64,000 bases of DNA from [Synechococcus] sp. NIES-970. Its GTDB lineage: Bacteria > Cyanobacteriota > Cyanobacteriia > Cyanobacteriales > MRBY01. This document shows, in pieces, positions 44,396-52,313 of this stretch. Position 1 is the stretch's first letter; every line of letters begins with the position of its first letter. The notes under the pieces are model-generated. The model did not search any database, had not been told where the DNA came from, and was given only the letters and a program-made list of their open reading frames with translations. The DNA lies in NCBI GenBank assembly GCA_002356215.1, contig AP017959.1:1664195-1728194 (forward strand), written 5' to 3'. Made by a program: the position numbers and the translations under genes.

Positions 44396-45129
44396 TGTGG
44401 GAAATCCTCAATAAAATTAGGTTTTGTATGAAAAATTACATAGAAATTCAGGTAAATGAGAGCCTTTGAGCAATTGTATCAATGAAGCTTTTGCTATTTA
44501 TCTTGATTAGTGGCAGAAATCTTGTTGAATTGAACCCTTTAAGCAATGCTAATTGGCTATTGCTTATGTGGCTAATAAAAGAATGCCTTTGAGATAAATA
44601 GAGTCAGTTCAATTCATATCTGAAGATGCTCTTTTGCTTTCACTTACGTATTTCTTTGTAACCCAGTTATATTCATTTTTTCTAATGGAGTCAACCCACG
44701 ATTTTCCTTTTTAATAAAGTATATAGAATTGATAAATATCGAAACTTTTTAATGCAAAATAAATGTGAAATTGGTGTGAGTTTTATGGAATTAGAAACAA
44801 TAAAATCTCATGTAATTGATAGGCTTGAAATGAAATTACTGTGAAGTAAACATAAATCTATAAAGCCGATTTTTTGAAATGATGCTCCTTTAAAGAGCAT
44901 CTTTCTGCTTTCTATAGGCAGTAAATTAGGGACTTTTGAGAGAGATAGTGATCGGCTAACTGGCCAATCACGATCAAAAAAAATGTGACAAGATATCAAT
45001 AAAACCAGAGCTTAACGGTGCACCTAGGGGGCGATCGCCCTACGTTATCTTTTGGGTTACTGCCGCGATAACAGCGCAGCTATTGTAAATAGCATGTTTA
45101 CAAATCGCGTATTCTGGCAAGACCTATCA
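44396..45129. other. 734-bp AT-rich gap with an NtcA-like box and hairpins
   Basis: No convincing gene was found. The gap contains an NtcA-like palindrome (44426-44439), an inverted repeat AAGCAAT/ATTGCTT (44541-44565), and a 7-bp hairpin GATGCTC/GAGCATC (44881-44901) followed by TTTCT on the plus strand. The hairpin could end a short unannotated transcript. A single HIP1 site lies near 45031. Confidence 0.45.
44425..44440 (-). promoter_or_regulatory. NtcA-like box upstream of the secreted-protein operon
   Basis: TGTA-TGAAAAAT-TACA on the plus strand is a full TGTAN8TACA palindrome, matching the NtcA consensus. It lies 30 bp upstream of the 190-residue secreted protein. The nearest TAN3T element is closer than the classical 22 nt, so repression or a chance match are both possible. 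Confidence 0.4.
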
Positions 45130-46065
45130 TTACCGAGTGCAATCAAGGAGCGAAGCATGCATATAGCCTGCCTGGGAGCTGCCATTGAGGGTGAAGGTGA
45201 CGAAATACCAATCTGTTGAATTAGCCAGGCGATCGCCGATAACTTTGCTCTCTACTCTCACCCTTGCTTCTCGAGTTAACTCCCTGACGATGATTGCGTT
45301 AGCGGACGGTTCCGTTCGCACCCGCCCTAAACCACTTCCGGCCGCGACATTGAGGGCACACCATGTGGGTAAATAGCTAGGTAACAGCGGTGATTGAGCC
45401 ACGGGGAGTGAAACCGCATTTGTGTCGATGAAAACCGAATAATCTACAAGGATCGGTAAACCCTGTCCATGGACAAGGTAGCCCTCTAAACTTTTGGCAA
45501 GATCATAAAGACGTTGATGCTCTGTGATGCGAACACAGCCATGGCCGCTGCGGTCAATGAAGCCATCGTGTTGCAGAGGACCTGCCCCCCAGACAGGGGC
45601 ATGGAGGGCAAAACCATTGTGGATCTGCATAAAATTTCGAATTCCGAGGGATGTCCTAGACTGTAGGCCATGGATATTGAAGTGAGACCCCATCCCATCA
45701 CCAAATCTTTGGTTTGTACTTCTGGCGAGGTTTACCGTTTCTGGTGCCCAGGAAATTAATCCCAACTCGAAAACGATATCGCTTCCCCCATAGTCCCTGG
45801 TCACTTTGCCATGCATCCGACCAGCAGCATCTTTATAGAATTTGACGTAATAGATATCTTCGGGCTTTGCCCCCATTTTCGCGAGGCGAGTATGCCAGTC
45901 AGAGATGCCTCGGATAATTTCTTTGGGAGCTGCTTGGGTTATTGTTGCGGAGCTGACATTTAGATACAGGTTTTCCCTAGGCTGCCTAAGACCATAACTT
46001 GATAAAACGAACAAACAGCCTAGTGAGCAGATTAGTCTGAACAACCCAGTGCTTATCGAGTTCAT
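45130..46065 (-). CDS. L,D-transpeptidase (YkuD) with C-terminal SH3-like domain
   Basis: A 311-residue exported protein (N-terminal hydrophobic signal about 8-25). The catalytic YkuD motif is complete: HNGFALHAPVWG, then the Cys motif SGHGCVRI (His-x-Cys-Val-Arg). A C-terminal SH3b-like domain (about 235-310; GLGRVRTEPSANAIIVREL) probably binds the wall. It would cross-link peptidoglycan (3-3 links) or attach proteins to it. It is alone on the minus strand, upstream of the HIP1-bearing gap at 46066-46272. Confidence 0.9.
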   Translation of the reverse strand: MNSISTGLFRLICSLGCLFVLSSYGLRQPRENLYLNVSSATITQAAPKEIIRGISDWHTRLAKMGAKPEDIYYVKFYKDAAGRMHGKVTRDYGGSDIVFELGLISWAPETVNLARSTNQRFGDGMGSHFNIHGLQSRTSLGIRNFMQIHNGFALHAPVWGAGPLQHDGFIDRSGHGCVRITEHQRLYDLAKSLEGYLVHGQGLPILVDYSVFIDTNAVSLPVAQSPLLPSYLPTWCALNVAAGSGLGRVRTEPSANAIIVRELTREARVRVESKVIGDRLANSTDWYFVTFTLNGSSQAGYMHASLLDCTR

Positions 46066-46222
46066 AATCCTATTTTAAGTGCCCTGGCTAGGCGATTGGC
46101 GGCTTCTATTGCGCGATCGCAACAAAGAAATACACCGGGTCAACCCCGTCTCGGAGGCCGCAGGCGATCGCCCCGGGCCAGGTAAATTTATATGAGGAAA
46201 TTTTCACTTAATGAAGCATATT

Positions 46223-46238
46223 TGTATCATTGAATACA
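46223..46238 (+). promoter_or_regulatory. NtcA-like box upstream of the 82-residue protein gene
   Basis: TGTA-TCATTGAA-TACA is a full TGTAN8TACA palindrome, 35 bp before the ATG at 46273. Candidate -10 boxes (TAAAAT at 46251, TACTTT at 46257) are closer than the usual spacing, which would give a very short leader. Confidence 0.45.
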
Positions 46239-46272
46239 GAAACTGAAAAATAAAATTACTTTCGAGAAAGCC

Positions 46273-46521
46273 ATGACAAGTGCCGTTGCTACCCCGTTGG
46301 ACGTGTCTGCGATTCGTTACTGTGCCATCACCGCAGAACATCCTTTTGATACTAATTTCGCCCCGGCCCAGGCCAATAGCGACTGGGTGAAGTTAGTAGA
46401 AACCGAAGATGATGAATATGCTCTACTGCTTTGCTCCTACTCCCAAGAAGAATGGGTTGTCTGGCTACCCTCCCAAGGGGAAACCATTCTCCATCAAGAA
46501 AAAATGTGTCGTCTTGCTTAG
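46273..46521 (+). CDS. Small conserved-type hypothetical protein (82 residues)
   Basis: A soluble acidic protein (MTSAVATPLDVSAIRYCAITAEHPFDTNF..., LVETEDDEYALLLCSYSQEEWVVWLPSQGE) with no known domain. The Trp- and Asp-rich sequence looks like other small cyanobacterial proteins, but no family was recognised. GAGAAAG lies just before the ATG. An exact NtcA-type palindrome 35 bp upstream suggests nitrogen-dependent expression. Confidence 0.7.
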   Translation: MTSAVATPLDVSAIRYCAITAEHPFDTNFAPAQANSDWVKLVETEDDEYALLLCSYSQEEWVVWLPSQGETILHQEKMCRLA

Positions 46522-46762
46522 GTTTAGGCTGTGACAGGGTTTTCATCATCACTGCGAACGGGTGATTTATTTAACCCTCGGTGGTTATGGAGGGCGATAA
46601 GGCCGAGGCTGACCTCAGAAGTTGGAAGTATAGCCTCGGCAAGATTTCAGCAGATTCAGGGGTAGATTGATTTGGTGTGGTTGGTGGTTTTCGTAAAATT
46701 TCCGTGGGCTCCCATAGTAAGATCAGTGGGCTAATGCCATATTGTGAGTTTTTTATAAGTCC

Positions 46763-47077
46763 ATGGTTGCCCCTGAGTCCGCAGAAAATCTGTCTGAACA
46801 ACTTGATCGCATTCATCGGGAATTGTTGGCGATCGCCAGCCAGTATGAAGGTAATGGGGAGCGTCTATTAGAAATTTTGCGCCAACTCGAACTCACCCAT
46901 CGTCAGATTTCTGAAGAATATTTTTACCCGAGTCTGCCGGAGCGACGTCGGGATTTATACAATATCCTGCGGGATATGGAGACAGAGGGGGGCTGGCCGT
47001 ATATTGCTCGCCCAAAGTTAAAGTTTATTTTAGAAAAATTACTGGCGGCTGAGACAGAAAATTCTACGGCAGAATAG
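46763..47077 (+). CDS. Hypothetical protein upstream of a GAF histidine kinase (104 residues)
   Basis: A helical, charged protein (LSEQLDRIHRELLAIASQYEGNGERLLEILRQLELTHRQISEEYFYPSLPERRRDLYNILRD) with no cysteine, signal or membrane segment; it ends 26 bp before the GAF kinase gene on the same strand and is probably cotranscribed. The family was not recognised, though it looks like a conserved cyanobacterial protein. A role as partner of the kinase is possible by position only. Confidence 0.75.
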   Translation: MVAPESAENLSEQLDRIHRELLAIASQYEGNGERLLEILRQLELTHRQISEEYFYPSLPERRRDLYNILRDMETEGGWPYIARPKLKFILEKLLAAETENSTAE

Positions 47078-47103
47078 GTTTTATCCAGTCTTTTGCCGAG
47101 CCC

Positions 47104-48486
47104 ATGTGCCCTGTTCATCCACACCATCAGTTGATTCGCAATATCCAGGCCGCCATTGATACCACCCAAGATTTGGCGGCTTTGTTTCCCCGGGCGATCG
47201 CCGACTTGCAGGCTGCTTTTGCGGTGGATGAGGCCACAATTGGGCTAATTAAATCGACCCATCCCCTCCGGCAACGGCGGGAGCAGATCGCCACGGCGAC
47301 CCTCGAACTACAACTGCCCTCAGAACAGCTGCCCTGCCGCTGGGCTCTCCAGGATTGTGACTTTTGTCAGGCGGCCTGGCATCAAGCACCGGAGATTTGG
47401 ATGCTCTCCCCAGGGCAGGCTCAAAGAGAGGGGCGATCGCCCCTCTCCTTGGCGCAGTATCATCAAATTCTGCTCGCGCCACTCATGGGCGGCCAACGTC
47501 TTCTCAACCAAGAACAGACTGTTTTGGGGTTCATCATGCTCATGGGGCGATCGCCCGGGGTGTGGCTCCCCGAAGATCTTTCGACCCTCGCGATCATCGC
47601 TCACCAACTGGGTCAAACAATCATCCACCGCCAGACCCTCAGACAAATCCAAGCCTTGGTAGAAGAGCGCACCCGACAATTGCAGTGGAGCCTCGAAGTT
47701 CAGGGTAAGCTCAGTAAAAAAATGCGCCAGCAAATCCAACAACTGCGGCAACTCAACCGCCTGAAGGATGATTTTCTCAGTACCGTTAGCCATGAGCTCA
47801 ATACTCCCCTTGCCACAATGAAACTGGCGGTGAAGATGCTCAAGCAGCCCGGGCGATCGCCAGAAAAACAACAGACCTATTTAGATATTTTGGACGAAGA
47901 GCTCAACCGCGAAAGTAAGCTGATTCACGATCTATTACAGCTCCAACAGGCCGAGGCCAGCACCTTTGCCCTCAAACCCCAACGGCTGAACCTCATTCCA
48001 GCTTTGAACACCTTGGCTGAAAAATTCCAGGCCCGCTGGTTCCCCCTCAAGCAACTCCAATTGCAGTTGAGCCTGAAACCCACAACCTTGGGGGCGAATC
48101 TCCAGCTAGAGACGGATCCAGAACATTTCCTCAATGCTATCAGTGAGCTCCTCACCAACGCCGGGAAATATGCAACCCCCAACAGCATCGTTCAACTGGA
48201 GGTGCAATATTTCAGGCGATCGCCCGCCCATATTCAAATTCGCATCTGCAATGATGGCATAAAAATTGAAGGCGCCGAACAGGGCCAAATTTTTGAAAAA
48301 TTTCAGCGGGGGGAAGCCGCCACCCAACGCGCCATTCCTGGCACAGGTTTGGGGCTAACCCTCGTCAAAACTATTGTTGAACACCTTGAAGGGACAATTA
48401 CCGTTTCTAGTGCACCCAACCCAGACCGGGAGGATTATCATACCTGCTTTAGCTTGGTTTTCCCTCAGGCGATCGCCCAAGTCTAA
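47104..48486 (+). CDS. GAF-domain sensor histidine kinase
   Basis: A 460-residue soluble kinase. The GAF domain (about 15-185) lacks the cyanobacteriochrome hallmarks but has several cysteines (CRWALQDCDFCQAA) that could bind metal or sense redox. A coiled coil (about 185-220) leads to HisKA with H230 in TVSHELNTPLATMK and a HATPase domain (ICNDGIKIEG, GTGLGLTLVK). It may be related to the Hik2-type GAF kinases of cyanobacteria, but that is not certain. Its stop overlaps that of the convergent R3H gene by 4 nt. Confidence 0.87.
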   Translation: MCPVHPHHQLIRNIQAAIDTTQDLAALFPRAIADLQAAFAVDEATIGLIKSTHPLRQRREQIATATLELQLPSEQLPCRWALQDCDFCQAAWHQAPEIWMLSPGQAQREGRSPLSLAQYHQILLAPLMGGQRLLNQEQTVLGFIMLMGRSPGVWLPEDLSTLAIIAHQLGQTIIHRQTLRQIQALVEERTRQLQWSLEVQGKLSKKMRQQIQQLRQLNRLKDDFLSTVSHELNTPLATMKLAVKMLKQPGRSPEKQQTYLDILDEELNRESKLIHDLLQLQQAEASTFALKPQRLNLIPALNTLAEKFQARWFPLKQLQLQLSLKPTTLGANLQLETDPEHFLNAISELLTNAGKYATPNSIVQLEVQYFRRSPAHIQIRICNDGIKIEGAEQGQIFEKFQRGEAATQRAIPGTGLGLTLVKTIVEHLEGTITVSSAPNPDREDYHTCFSLVFPQAIAQV

Positions 48487-50258
48487 GCTGGGAAAATCCG
48501 GAGACGGCGGTTGGGTTCTTCCCCAAAGCTCGACGACTGCAAATGGTAATGCTCGATGAGTTCATGTTGCATCTTGCGAATTTTTGCCGAACGGGGCAGC
48601 AGCTCCACTGGCTGACCCTGGGGAATCACAATTTGTTCTACGGCAAGGCGGGCTTCTTCGAGGGCATCAATTTCATCGTCACTGTTGCTCTGGGCAAAGA
48701 GGCGCACATCCGTCGGTTCCTGATTGTTTGGGTCATCCATATTGAGCAATTGCCGTAATGCCCTGGTGATCTGGGGAATGCTATTCGACTTCACCGCATG
48801 GATTGGCACATGGCAAGTTTGAGCAATTTGGCGCAGCTTGGAATGATTTTTGAGCTGCGATCGCAGGGCTAAAACCGCATCGGCGCTCTCGAGATCCTTC
48901 GTCAGTTCAATGGGTAACCGCAAGATTTCGATGACTTGCTCCAATTGCGATCGCCCCACGCCGTAGGGATACACATAGACGGGGTAATCTTCACCGTTGG
49001 GGCCAGGAATGCGTACTTTCTCCTGCTGTTGGGGATCGCGGGCCATCCAGGATTGATCAATCAACTGGTCGAGGGGGTCTGCCCGGGGGGAAAGCAATTT
49101 TTTTTTCGGGCTACCGAAGGGGAGGGGGGCCATTTTCCCCGATGCCCGCAACCCCTGAGGACGGCTAGGTTCGGCCACCATCGGCGTTTGGGGGTTCCAG
49201 TTGGGAATCTCAACGGGGTGCTCCATCTCTTCGGTGATCTTCACATTGCCTTGATCATCGACGGTGCGCACCTCCAATAGCGGCTGGTGGCCCCGCAGCA
49301 GAGTATCAATGGTGATTGACACATCGCTATGAACCACCCACCGTTGCCGCTCCAGCATTTCTACCGCCACATCAAAGGTGGGGGGCGCTTTGCGTTCGAG
49401 GACGGTTTTTTGCGATCGCCGTTTGCGGGCCTCTTCATCCCCCAGGGTCACCGCCTGGATCCCCCCCACGAGATCAGAGAGGGTGGGGTTTTTAATCAAG
49501 TTTTCAATGCGATTGCCGTGGGCGGTGCCAACAAGCTGGACACCCCGTTCGGCGATCGTTCTGGCGGCCTGGGCTTCGAGTTCTGTACCAATTTCGTCAA
49601 TGATAATCACTTCGGGCATATGGTTTTCCACGGCCTCAATCATCACCTTGTGTTGCAATTCTGGGGTGGCCACCTGCATCCGCCGGGCGCGACCAATGGC
49701 GGAATGGGGGATGTCACCGTCCCCGGCAATTTCGTTGGAGGTATCGATAATCACGACTCGTTTGCCAAAATCATCGGCTAAGACCCGAGCAATTTCCCGG
49801 AGAGCTGTGGTTTTACCGACCCCAGGCCGTCCCAACAGGAGGATCGATTTGCCGCTTTCGACCAGCTCCTGAATCATCAAAATCGTGCCAAATACGGCGC
49901 GACCGATGCGACAGGTCAACCCGACAATCTCCCCTTGGCGGTTACGCATGGCGCTGATGCGGTGCAAGGTCCGTTCAATGCCGGCACGGTTATCGCCACT
50001 AAACATCCCCACCCGCTCTACGGAATATTCCAAATCGTCGCGGCTAATGGGGCGATCGCCTAAATCTTCAGCACTGTTTTCAAAGCGGGCTTCGGGGATG
50101 CGGCCTAGATCCATCACCACTTCAATCAGGGCATCTTTGTGGGGATGATCCGCCAGGCGATCGCGGATCGCGTCGGGCAAAATCGTCAGCAGTTTTTCGA
50201 GGTCGTCCGTCACAAGGCGGCGGTGGGCCGGAAAAGCAGGGGATTGGGGTGCGGTCAT
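48483..50258 (-). CDS. Ycf45-like R3H-domain AAA ATPase
   Basis: A 591-residue nucleic-acid-binding ATPase. The N-terminal part resembles SpoIIIAA/Ycf45: ERTLHRISAMRNRQGEIVGLTCRIGRAVFG followed by Walker A GRPGVGKTTALR and Walker B VIIIDEIGTELEA. The C-terminus has an R3H motif (about 555-590) in SAKIRKMQHELIEHYHL...EPNRRLRIFP, which binds single-stranded nucleic acid. The family is conserved in cyanobacteria and plastids and has been linked to RNA or DNA handling. The start overlaps the ldpA stop by 4 nt (ATGA), so the two are translationally coupled. Confidence 0.92.
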   Translation of the reverse strand: MTAPQSPAFPAHRRLVTDDLEKLLTILPDAIRDRLADHPHKDALIEVVMDLGRIPEARFENSAEDLGDRPISRDDLEYSVERVGMFSGDNRAGIERTLHRISAMRNRQGEIVGLTCRIGRAVFGTILMIQELVESGKSILLLGRPGVGKTTALREIARVLADDFGKRVVIIDTSNEIAGDGDIPHSAIGRARRMQVATPELQHKVMIEAVENHMPEVIIIDEIGTELEAQAARTIAERGVQLVGTAHGNRIENLIKNPTLSDLVGGIQAVTLGDEEARKRRSQKTVLERKAPPTFDVAVEMLERQRWVVHSDVSITIDTLLRGHQPLLEVRTVDDQGNVKITEEMEHPVEIPNWNPQTPMVAEPSRPQGLRASGKMAPLPFGSPKKKLLSPRADPLDQLIDQSWMARDPQQQEKVRIPGPNGEDYPVYVYPYGVGRSQLEQVIEILRLPIELTKDLESADAVLALRSQLKNHSKLRQIAQTCHVPIHAVKSNSIPQITRALRQLLNMDDPNNQEPTDVRLFAQSNSDDEIDALEEARLAVEQIVIPQGQPVELLPRSAKIRKMQHELIEHYHLQSSSFGEEPNRRLRIFPA

Positions 50259-51319
50259 AGACTAAGGCTTGGGTTTAACGAAGATTTTAGTGGATTTATC
50301 AGTTGGGTGGCACAGGCGATCGCCTGGTCGAACCGTTCGGGATCAGATTCGAGGGGTTTGGGGTTGAGATCAGCGGGATTTTCAAGGAGGGGCTGGAGGA
50401 TTTTTCGGGCATAACCCCCAAAGGCAATCCCGGAAATAAAAGGTGCTTGGCCTTCATTTAAGAGACCGAGGTGTTGCAGCTTCTCAACGGTGTGATTATT
50501 CGTCCCCCCTGCCAGTTGCACATACCCTGGCAAGCCTCTCCGGATCACCTTTTGGGCAAAGTGGATACTCGCGTGGATGGTGCCTTTGCCGATATCACCG
50601 CTCATGGGTCGCCCGTCCGTCTGCCAGAGGAGCAGACAATCTAGGGGCTGAATTTCTATGAATAATTGTTCGAGATAGGACAGAACATCGGGGTGATCCT
50701 GGCAGCTAATCGCCAACAGTTTTAAATGGTGATGGACAGGTTTTAGGGTCTGCCAGAGCCGCTGAAAATCCGCAAAATGGCCCACTTGGGTATGAATCTC
50801 CACCGCATCGATCGCCATGGTCGTGATCATCTCGGCGGCGGCCTTGGGACTGGAAAGATAATTCTGCGCTTCGATCAAACCCAGGGGACAAATGGGCAAA
50901 CAGCGACCACAACCGTAGCAGCGATCGCCAATTACCCCAGTCTGGTTAATCGCCAAAGCGGGGCAAACCACTTCACAGGGGCGCGAACAGTCAGCCGGAC
51001 AACGACGCGGATTAAAAAAGGCTTTGCGGAAATGGGGATCCTCGGCGTCATTGAGGCTGATCATCAGCCAGGGCTTGCCCTGCCACCGGGGAAATTTGTC
51101 GGGATTTGTGGTGGCGATCGCCTCGGCTATTTCCATCGCCTCCTGGGCCATGGTCACCACTGCTGGGTCTGCTGCGACATCGATGCAATCAGCGCCCACC
51201 AAACTATAAACGAGGGTCAAATCACGGATTGCGGGGAGGTGCTGAAAACTGGCGCCACAGATGAGTTTGAACCAATGGCCAGCAGTAAGAGATTGGGCAG
51301 GAAAAGAATATTGCTTCAC
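50255..51319 (-). CDS. ldpA: Light-dependent period protein LdpA (clock-linked iron-sulfur protein)
   Basis: A 354-residue iron-sulfur protein that in Synechococcus elongatus tunes the circadian period to light and cell redox state and contacts KaiA and CikA. Two 4Fe-4S clusters are visible in CPADCSRPCEVVCP and CYGCGRCLPICP, plus the family start MKQYSFPAQSLTAGHWFKLICGASFQHLP. Length fits LdpA. The overlap with the downstream R3H ATPase gene (ATGA) suggests linked roles. kaiABC is not in this window. Confidence 0.93.
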   Translation of the reverse strand: MKQYSFPAQSLTAGHWFKLICGASFQHLPAIRDLTLVYSLVGADCIDVAADPAVVTMAQEAMEIAEAIATTNPDKFPRWQGKPWLMISLNDAEDPHFRKAFFNPRRCPADCSRPCEVVCPALAINQTGVIGDRCYGCGRCLPICPLGLIEAQNYLSSPKAAAEMITTMAIDAVEIHTQVGHFADFQRLWQTLKPVHHHLKLLAISCQDHPDVLSYLEQLFIEIQPLDCLLLWQTDGRPMSGDIGKGTIHASIHFAQKVIRRGLPGYVQLAGGTNNHTVEKLQHLGLLNEGQAPFISGIAFGGYARKILQPLLENPADLNPKPLESDPERFDQAIACATQLINPLKSSLNPSLSL

Positions 51320-51393
51320 CTCCCTATCGTACCGCTCTGATTTTCCCTTTGGAAGGCCTGATTACGAAGATGAAGATGTAAACAACCGTAAGG

Positions 51394-51430
51394 GCGATCG
51401 CCTTTCTCCCCGATTCCTAACCCACAATAG
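51394..51430 (+). repeat. 37-bp direct repeat, copy 1
   Basis: HIP1-led 37-bp element ending CCTAACCCACAATAG, 33 bp before the 255-residue hypothetical gene. It matches 52250-52286 at 33 of 37 positions. Confidence 0.8.
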
Positions 51431-51463
51431 ATTTAATTTTCCATTTTTTAAGGATCTCCAGAG

Positions 51464-52231
51464 ATGACGCGGCCCCCAGAAAATCGCACCGTGATTCCCG
51501 TCCGCGAAGAATTTTTTAACGATGGCCATTGGTATGTGCTCACTTCGACCAGCTTGGGGGGTGGCCAACTGTCCCTCAAGGCGATCGCCGACCAATTACA
51601 GAGCGATGACCCCGCAGATTTTGTGCAACTCCTTGAAAACGGCATTTGTTTACCCCTCTGTTTTCCGGCTGATTGTTGTCTAGATAATGCGGTAATTGTG
51701 GTGGGTGATTTAACAGCGCAGGAGAAGCAGGCATGGTTGGGCCGGATTCAAAGCGTGTTGGAAATTCCCTGCGGTGAATTTGTGCTGATGGGGGGCGGCA
51801 TTGAAGAAGATTTTGAAATAGCAACCCAGCATTTTGCACCGCCCAATCCCCATTTTCAATTTTTCCAAAAGGTCAGAGTCCCCCCGGGTCGCTACCTCGT
51901 GGAAGTCTATGCTTTTATCGGCAGCATTATCGTCACCGACGCTTGGGATGCCAATGATACTGCCACCATCTTAAAAACCCGATGGCAAACCGAACATCCC
52001 AGTGAACCCTATCCTGATTGGTTGACGGAATATCTGGAAAATGGCTATGTTGATGCGGAAAAATTCGATTTCCTGGAATATTTAATTCGCCTCCAGCCCT
52101 TCACCGATGGCGATCGCCCCCCATTGCCTACCCTTGGTCAATGGTGTGATGAATTTACTATCCGCCAACCCATAACCTTTCCCATCGGTTTGTCCCGTAG
52201 TCATTACGGCAAATTAGGTCACACTGATTAA
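51464..52231 (+). CDS. Conserved-type hypothetical protein (255 residues) upstream of sdhA
   Basis: Unknown family. It is a soluble acidic protein with three cysteines in the ENGICLPLCFPADCCLDN stretch, an aromatic-rich middle (FAPPNPHFQFFQKVRVPPGRYLVEVYAFIGS) and a C-terminal WCDEF. The central part has a pattern like small beta-sandwich or Imm-type proteins, but nothing specific was recognised. It lies between two 37-bp direct repeats (51394-51430 and 52250-52286), each just upstream of a gene start, and 82 bp before sdhA. Confidence 0.75.
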   Translation: MTRPPENRTVIPVREEFFNDGHWYVLTSTSLGGGQLSLKAIADQLQSDDPADFVQLLENGICLPLCFPADCCLDNAVIVVGDLTAQEKQAWLGRIQSVLEIPCGEFVLMGGGIEEDFEIATQHFAPPNPHFQFFQKVRVPPGRYLVEVYAFIGSIIVTDAWDANDTATILKTRWQTEHPSEPYPDWLTEYLENGYVDAEKFDFLEYLIRLQPFTDGDRPPLPTLGQWCDEFTIRQPITFPIGLSRSHYGKLGHTD

Positions 52232-52249
52232 CATCAAAAAATATGACAG

Positions 52250-52286
52250 GCGATCGCCCTTCTCCCTGATCCCTAACCCACAATGG
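52250..52286 (+). repeat. 37-bp direct repeat, copy 2
   Basis: Second copy of the HIP1-led element (ends CCTAACCCACAATGG), 27 bp before the sdhA start. The two copies flank the 255-residue gene exactly and differ at four positions. Confidence 0.8.
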
Positions 52287-52313
52287 AAGGAACAACTCCC
52301 GAACTTTGTGGAT

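Noticed and set aside
44808..44999. A 63-codon minus-strand frame in the gap upstream of the secreted operon
   Set aside because: No ribosome site, low-complexity composition and an internal hairpin; no reason to call it a gene.
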